Below are positions 60,168 through 64,000 of a stretch of DNA of 64,000 bases, one piece after another. This DNA is from Microbacterium sp. Root180 (lineage in GTDB: Bacteria; Actinomycetota; Actinomycetes; Actinomycetales; Microbacteriaceae). The stretch is taken from positions 558,001 to 622,000 of the forward strand of contig NZ_LMHS01000003.1 in the NCBI RefSeq assembly GCF_001428485.1, read 5' to 3'. Numbering within the stretch: the stretch's first letter is position 1; every line of letters starts with the position of its first letter. Below the pieces are notes generated by a model that saw only the letters and a list, made by a program, of their open reading frames with translations, was not told the origin of the DNA and ran no database searches. Both the position numbers and the translations under genes were made by a program.

Positions 60168-60203
60168 GCAGACCCCCCGAGGACCGGCGTGCGAACCCCC
60201 CGA
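60168..60203 (-). promoter_or_regulatory. Tandem TCGGGGGG motifs upstream of DUF2306 gene
   Basis: On the minus strand TCGGGGGGTTCGC (60191-60203) and TCGGGGGGTCTGC (60168-60180) are direct repeats spaced 23 bp. The proximal one lies 28 bases upstream of the -10 TAGCGT, nearly the same spacing as at the DedA gene. Confidence 0.5.
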
Positions 60204-60277
60204 TTCCGCACCGGCGCCGACCTGTCGGAGGACTCGGCGCAGGAGTATTCTGCGCTCATCGATTGCGGGGTGGCACC

Positions 60278-61258
60278 ATGCCCGACGGAATCAACGCACG
60301 ACCCTGGGCGGCCGCGGCGGCCATCGCTCTCCTGGCTCTCGCGCTCGGCGGTTGCACCGCCGACTCGCGGACGCCCACGCCGGACGGCATCTCCCTCCCG
60401 AGCACGCCGACGTTGCGGTCCATCATCGACGCGCAGCCCGAGCATCCGGTCTTCGAGCTCGTCCAGGAGACGACGGACTTCGACGGCGACCGGGCCGAGG
60501 TGGTGTCCTACGAGAGCGGCGGACTCACCGTGCAGGCGGTCATCCGCAGACCGCCCTCGGGGGCACCGTCGAGTCCCGCGATCGTCTTCGTCCACGGCTC
60601 CACGGACGAGGAGGCCTACTCGGGGCTGACGGAGTACGACGATCTGGCAGACCTGCTCGTCGACAGCGGATACACCGTGGTGTCGCCCGACCTCCGCGGC
60701 CACGGCGACTCCGATGACGGCTCATCGTGGGAGATCGACATGGACGTCGGCGCGACACTGGACGTCGTCAACGCCGTGCGCGCCACCGCGGCCGACTCCC
60801 GGGTGGATCCGGACCGCGTCGCGATCGTCGGCCATTCGTCCGGCGGAACACTGGCCGTGAAGGCGTCGGTCGTCGATCCGCAGATCGCCGGGGCGATCGT
60901 CGCGCTCTCGCCGTCGCACGTCTCGCCGTGGGAGGAGGTGAAGACGTTCCTCTCCGGAACTCCGTCGTACGACACGGTCGTCGCCGCGCACGGCGACATC
61001 GACGAATCACCCGAGTACTGGCGCGACATCTCGGCGCTCACGTACGTCGACCGCGCGGCGGCACCGCTGCTCATCCTGCACGGCACCGCCGACGAGGTCG
61101 TGCCCATCGGGTGGTCCCGGTTCGTGCAGGCGCAGTGGTCGGCGGCCGGAAAGGACGTCACCCTGACCGAGGTCGAGGGGGCGGACCACTGGATGGACGG
61201 CGACGTCGCGCTCATCGACCGGACGGTCTCCGGCTTCCTCGCGGAGCGCCTGCCCTGA
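60278..61258 (+). CDS. Alpha/beta hydrolase lipoprotein
   Basis: A 326-residue secreted esterase/peptidase-like hydrolase. The signal peptide ends in the lipobox LGGC (lipidated Cys near residue 26). The nucleophile is in VAIVGHSSGGTLA near residue 185, the acid is in LILHGTADEVVPI and the His in EGADHWMDGDVA. It acts outside the membrane. TATTCT at 60246-60251 may be the -10, and GCGGGGTGG the ribosome site. Divergent from DUF2306 gene. Confidence 0.88.
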   Translation: MPDGINARPWAAAAAIALLALALGGCTADSRTPTPDGISLPSTPTLRSIIDAQPEHPVFELVQETTDFDGDRAEVVSYESGGLTVQAVIRRPPSGAPSSPAIVFVHGSTDEEAYSGLTEYDDLADLLVDSGYTVVSPDLRGHGDSDDGSSWEIDMDVGATLDVVNAVRATAADSRVDPDRVAIVGHSSGGTLAVKASVVDPQIAGAIVALSPSHVSPWEEVKTFLSGTPSYDTVVAAHGDIDESPEYWRDISALTYVDRAAAPLLILHGTADEVVPIGWSRFVQAQWSAAGKDVTLTEVEGADHWMDGDVALIDRTVSGFLAERLP

Positions 61259-61265
61259 TCCGGGA

Positions 61266-61727
61266 TCAGCGGCGCACGTCGAAGAACGCGCGGAGCAGGG
61301 CGGATGCCTCGTCCTCGCGCACCCCTGCCACGACCTCGGCGCGGTAGGGCAGCCGACGGTCCCGCACGACGTCGTACACCGACCCGGCGGCGCCGGCCTT
61401 CTCATCCCACGCCCCGAAGACGAGGCGTGAGATGCGGGACTGCAGCACCGCGCCCGCGCACATCACACACGGCTCGAGGCTGACGACCAGGGTGCACCCT
61501 TCGAGGTTCCAGGAGCCGAGGGATGCCGCGGCCTGCCGCAGCGCGACGATCTCGGCGTGGGCGGTCGGGTCGTGGGTGGCCTCGCGAAGATTGCATCCCT
61601 CTCCGATCACGCTGCCGGCGGCATCCGTCACCACTGCCCCCACCGGCACGTCGCCGGCCGCGCCCGCGGCTTCGGCGAGCGCGAGCGCGCGTTCCATCGC
61701 AGCGAGGTCGGCGGGCTCGAAGGTCAC
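61266..61727 (-). CDS. tadA: tRNA adenosine(34) deaminase TadA
   Basis: A 153-residue zinc deaminase. The HAE motif (His57, Glu59) and PCVMC (Cys87, Cys90) coordinate zinc for conversion of adenosine to inosine in tRNA-Arg. The GTG at 61727 was preferred over a more upstream ATG at 61784 because TACGCT (61734-61739, minus strand) lies exactly six bases before it and family homology begins with MTFEPAD. It is divergent from upp. Confidence 0.92.
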   Translation of the reverse strand: MTFEPADLAAMERALALAEAAGAAGDVPVGAVVTDAAGSVIGEGCNLREATHDPTAHAEIVALRQAAASLGSWNLEGCTLVVSLEPCVMCAGAVLQSRISRLVFGAWDEKAGAAGSVYDVVRDRRLPYRAEVVAGVREDEASALLRAFFDVRR

Positions 61728-61800
61728 AGCACGAGCGTAGGCCCGCACGGCCGCGCGCGAACACTCTCGAGCGAGCCGCCCCACGCACTACCCTGGGCGT

Positions 61801-62433
61801 ATGCGCCTGCACGTCGCCGATCATCCTCTCATCACCCACAAGCTCACGGTGCTGCGCGACGAGCGCACGCCGTCGCCGGTGTTCCGTCAGCTCACCGAGG
61901 AGCTGGTGACCCTCCTGGCGTACGAGGCCACGCGCAACGTGCGGGTGTCGCCGGTGGAGATCCAGACCCCGGTCACCACGACCACCGGTGTCAAGATCAG
62001 CGAGCCGCGACCGCTGGTGGTCCCGATCCTGCGCGCGGGCCTCGGGATGCTCGAGGGCATGGTGAAGCTCATCCCGACCGCCGAGGTCGGGTTCCTCGGC
62101 ATGGTGCGCAATGAGGAGACTCTCGAGCCCTCGACGTATGCCGAGCGGCTCCCCGACGACCTCAGCGACCGTCAGTGCTTCGTGCTCGACCCGATGCTCG
62201 CGACCGGTGGATCGCTTGGCGCCGCGATCGAGTTCCTCTTCGCGCGCGGCGCGCAGGACGTCACGGCGATCTGCCTGCTCGGCGCCCCCGAGGGCGTCGC
62301 CGCGATCGACAAGCAGGTCGCCGGGCGCGACGTCACCCTCGTGCTCGGCGCGATGGACGAGCGGCTCAATGAGAAGGGCTACATCGTTCCCGGTCTCGGC
62401 GACGCGGGTGATCGGCTGTACGGCACGGTCTGA
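61801..62433 (+). CDS. upp: Uracil phosphoribosyltransferase Upp
   Basis: A 210-residue enzyme that joins uracil to PRPP to form UMP (pyrimidine salvage). The PRPP-binding loop is [16 protein letters not shown] near residue 128, and [15 protein letters not shown] and the C-terminal [16 protein letters not shown] are typical. TACCCT (61789-61794) precedes the ATG by exactly six bases, giving a leaderless start. Confidence 0.96.
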   Translation: MRLHVADHPLITHKLTVLRDERTPSPVFRQLTEELVTLLAYEATRNVRVSPVEIQTPVTTTTGVKISEPRPLVVPILRAGLGMLEGMVKLIPTAEVGFLGMVRNEETLEPSTYAERLPDDLSDRQCFVLDPMLATGGSLGAAIEFLFARGAQDVTAICLLGAPEGVAAIDKQVAGRDVTLVLGAMDERLNEKGYIVPGLGDAGDRLYGTV

Positions 62434-62436
62434 GCG

Positions 62437-63000
62437 TCACCTCCGGGAATCGCGTCGAGGATCGCCCCCGCCGGTCGCCACGCGCTGCCGGGAACCGGAT
62501 CGCAGCCCGATGCGCGCCGTGACCGTGAAGGCACCGGCCGCGATCGCATAGAAGGCAAGGTCGGCGACGACCTTGCCGGCCAGGAGTCCCCACATCGGGT
62601 CCGCGAACACCAGGACGCCGGCCACGAGCGCGGCCGGACGGATCAGGAAGGTGTCGAGCAGCTCCGCGACGCCGAACTCGGCGACCAGGAGCATCCCGGT
62701 GCGAGCCGCCGCGCGGCGACGCGGCGAAGGCCCCGTCCGCTGCTCGAGGTAGATCGTGACGGCGAGGACGGCATAGAACCCGACGGCCTCGCCCGCGACG
62801 GCCGCGAAGGCGATCGCTGCCGGGGCGTCGGTCCACGCCGTCACACCGAGTCCGGCGACGACCATCGCCGCGGTGCCGACGATCTCAGCCGGGAGGTAGC
62901 GCGTGATCCAGAAGACGATCCCGCGCCTCCGGGCGCGAGGAGCGGCGGGAATCGGGCCCCGCGCCGTCTCGTCGACGGTTCCGGTGGCGATCGCGCTCAT
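62437..63000 (-). CDS. Unrecognised membrane protein
   Basis: A 187-residue protein with a basic N-terminus and about four predicted helices (for example VGTAAMVVAGLGVTAW, VGFYAVLAVTIYLE, GMLLVAEFGVAELLDTFLI, LAFYAIAAGAFTVTARIGL). The tail is basic and disordered. I do not recognise a family. Two charged residues lie inside the third helix region, as in some small transporters. A strong ribosome site GGAAGGGGG precedes the ATG. Confidence 0.65.
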   Translation of the reverse strand: MSAIATGTVDETARGPIPAAPRARRRGIVFWITRYLPAEIVGTAAMVVAGLGVTAWTDAPAAIAFAAVAGEAVGFYAVLAVTIYLEQRTGPSPRRRAAARTGMLLVAEFGVAELLDTFLIRPAALVAGVLVFADPMWGLLAGKVVADLAFYAIAAGAFTVTARIGLRSGSRQRVATGGGDPRRDSRR

Positions 63001-63186
63001 CTCGCACCCCCTTCCCCGTGACAGAGGAAGGCAGGGCGCGCGTGATACGGAAGATGGTGCGGCATCCGCCCCTCGCCGAACGAATGCCGCACCCGCGTCT
63101 CTTCGACGCGAATCCCACGCTAGGCGACGGATCTGATCACGCGAACGGGGTTGACATGCCCGCCTGCGCCATTTACTGGCGGCGCT
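63001..63186. other. Intergenic region, promoters only
   Basis: Contains TAGCGT at 63117-63122 (minus strand) as a possible -10 for the membrane protein gene, and a near-consensus plus-strand promoter TTGACA (63151-63156) with TACTGG 17 bases later that faces no plus-strand gene. Nothing else is clear. Confidence 0.4.
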
Positions 63187-63507
63187 TCATTCCTCGAGGA
63201 GAGGGTCCTGGGGGCTGCGCCTCCCGGTCTCCTGCTCCCAGAACTCGAGCTGCTGGGTGAGCGCCTTGGCGAGTTCGAACACCTGCTCGGGAGGGATGCG
63301 GATGCGGCTGACGACGCGTGCGGGCACGATCGTGTGCCGTTCTCCGGTCTCGGCGTCGACCTGCTCGCGCGGCGGCTGCGCGAGGGTGAGGAAGTCCATC
63401 ACGAAGACGGTAGGCGTGTGCCAGACGTTCGCGAAGTCGGCGTAGGCGCCGCCGATGTGCTCCGGGGGCAGGTCGATCTCGAACTGGCGGGGTGCCTCAT
63501 CGGCCAT
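63187..63507 (-). CDS. DUF3467-domain protein
   Basis: A 106-residue protein matching DUF3467 (PPEHIGGAYADFANVWHTPTVFVMDFL, residues 14-40; RVVSRIRIPPEQVFELAKAL). The ribosome site AAGGAGG precedes the ATG. TAGACT (63535-63540, minus strand) gives a leader of about 20 bases. Function unknown. Confidence 0.82.
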   Translation of the reverse strand: MADEAPRQFEIDLPPEHIGGAYADFANVWHTPTVFVMDFLTLAQPPREQVDAETGERHTIVPARVVSRIRIPPEQVFELAKALTQQLEFWEQETGRRSPQDPLLEE

Positions 63508-63521
63508 GGATGCCTCCTTCT

Positions 63522-63556
63522 GCCGCTGAGCGCGAGTCTACGCGCGGCTCAGCGGC
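63522..63556 (-). terminator. Hairpin at the 3' end of the helicase-like gene
   Basis: CCGCTGAG (63523-63530) pairs with CTCAGCGG (63548-63555) and spans the stop codon of the helicase-like gene and the TAGACT of the next promoter. No T-run; a weak candidate. Confidence 0.35.
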
Positions 63557-64000
63557 GCCCGACCAGCCGGGCGAATCCGCTCAGCCGGGCGACTCCTTCG
63601 GGCGTGTACGGCAGGTCGTCCAGCAGGGCTGGGGAGTGCACGAGGTAGGCGGTGTGCTTGGCGCGGGAGATCGCGACGTTGAGCCGGTTGCGCAGCAGCA
63701 GGAATTCCAGTCCGCGCGGGGCGTCTCGGCCGGAGGATGCTGCCAGCGACACGATGGCCACCGCAGCCTCCTGCCCCTGGAACTTGTCGACCGTGCCGAC
63801 CGGAATGTCGGTGAATCCGGCGGCGGCGAGCGCCTCCTCCACGGCGACCTGCTGCGCGTTGTAGGGAGTGACGACGATGATGTCGCTCTGTGCGAGCGGG
63901 CGGACCGGCTGCACCGTCGCCGCGTCGGCGTCGTCGACGGCGACGTCGGTCCACGGCCGACCGACGAGGTCACGCACGATCGCGACCACCCGATCCGCCT
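63549..64000 (-). CDS. Superfamily 1 helicase/AAA_12 domain protein, 3' part only
   Basis: The last ~150 codons of a gene that continues past the window edge. The reading frame is open to base 64000. Helicase motifs V and VI are visible: GTVDKFQGQEAAVAIVSLA and FLLLRNRLNVAISRAKHTAYLV, where the Arg of the SRAKH segment would be the arginine finger. The motif VTPYNAQQV precedes these. It could be a TM0106-type RecB-nuclease/helicase fusion; the nuclease part would be outside the window. Confidence 0.85.
   Translation of the reverse strand, partial: ADRVVAIVRDLVGRPWTDVAVDDADAATVQPVRPLAQSDIIVVTPYNAQQVAVEEALAAAGFTDIPVGTVDKFQGQEAAVAIVSLAASSGRDAPRGLEFLLLRNRLNVAISRAKHTAYLVHSPALLDDLPYTPEGVARLSGFARLVGRR

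Overview
The window is about 70% GC and densely packed, with many GTG and TTG starts and many 1-4 bp gene overlaps. The gene content (classical menaquinone pathway, CcsB/ResB/CcdA cytochrome c maturation, F420-type LLM oxidoreductases, a short bS22-type ribosomal protein beside an excisionase-type HTH gene, archaeal-type AspRS) points to an actinobacterium, most likely Microbacteriaceae and close to Microbacterium. It reads as ordinary chromosome. No prophage, insertion sequence, integrase or CRISPR array was found.

Layout. 0-10 kb: tRNA-Tyr, a PfkB sugar kinase with an FBP-type zinc protein, a BASS transporter, and a maltose-type operon on the minus strand (malE-malF-malG-GH13, no ATPase gene) behind two LacI-type operators; then YajQ on the plus strand. 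10-33 kb: a dispersed menaquinone block (ferredoxin reductase, polyprenyl diphosphate synthase, menG, menF, menD, menA, menE, menB, menC) interleaved with two PadR/membrane-protein pairs, PPK2, a methyltransferase, LLM oxidoreductases and a second GH13 enzyme. 33-39 kb: a TetR-controlled MMPL plus YhgE/Pip export operon in which the MMPL protein carries a C-terminal domain that looks like a degenerate ABC ATPase. 39-45 kb: cytochrome c maturation (ccsB, resB, ccdA, TlpA-like) followed upstream by a histidine phosphatase and DedA. 45-64 kb: aspS, small redox proteins, bS22, a TetR/ABC-2 exporter, a Ktr-type potassium uptake pair, proC, an ArsR/SRPBCC pair, hydrolases, a CDF transporter, tadA, upp and the 3' end of a helicase-like gene cut by the window edge.

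Two genome-scale patterns stand out. First, at least 18 genes have a TANNNT hexamer exactly six bases before the start codon, on both strands, as expected for leaderless transcripts. This motif was used to choose several starts. Second, gene borders carry several families of long palindromic elements. They occur between convergent, tandem and divergent genes alike, and one lies in frame inside ccdA, so they cannot all be terminators.

The genes without RNA features or repeats are mostly housekeeping. The most unusual items are the MMPL/pseudo-ATPase fusion, the palindromic elements (including a three-copy 59 bp array upstream of ppk2), a promoter motif shared by the DedA and DUF2306 genes, and a near-identical C-terminal tail on two adjacent unrelated proteins.
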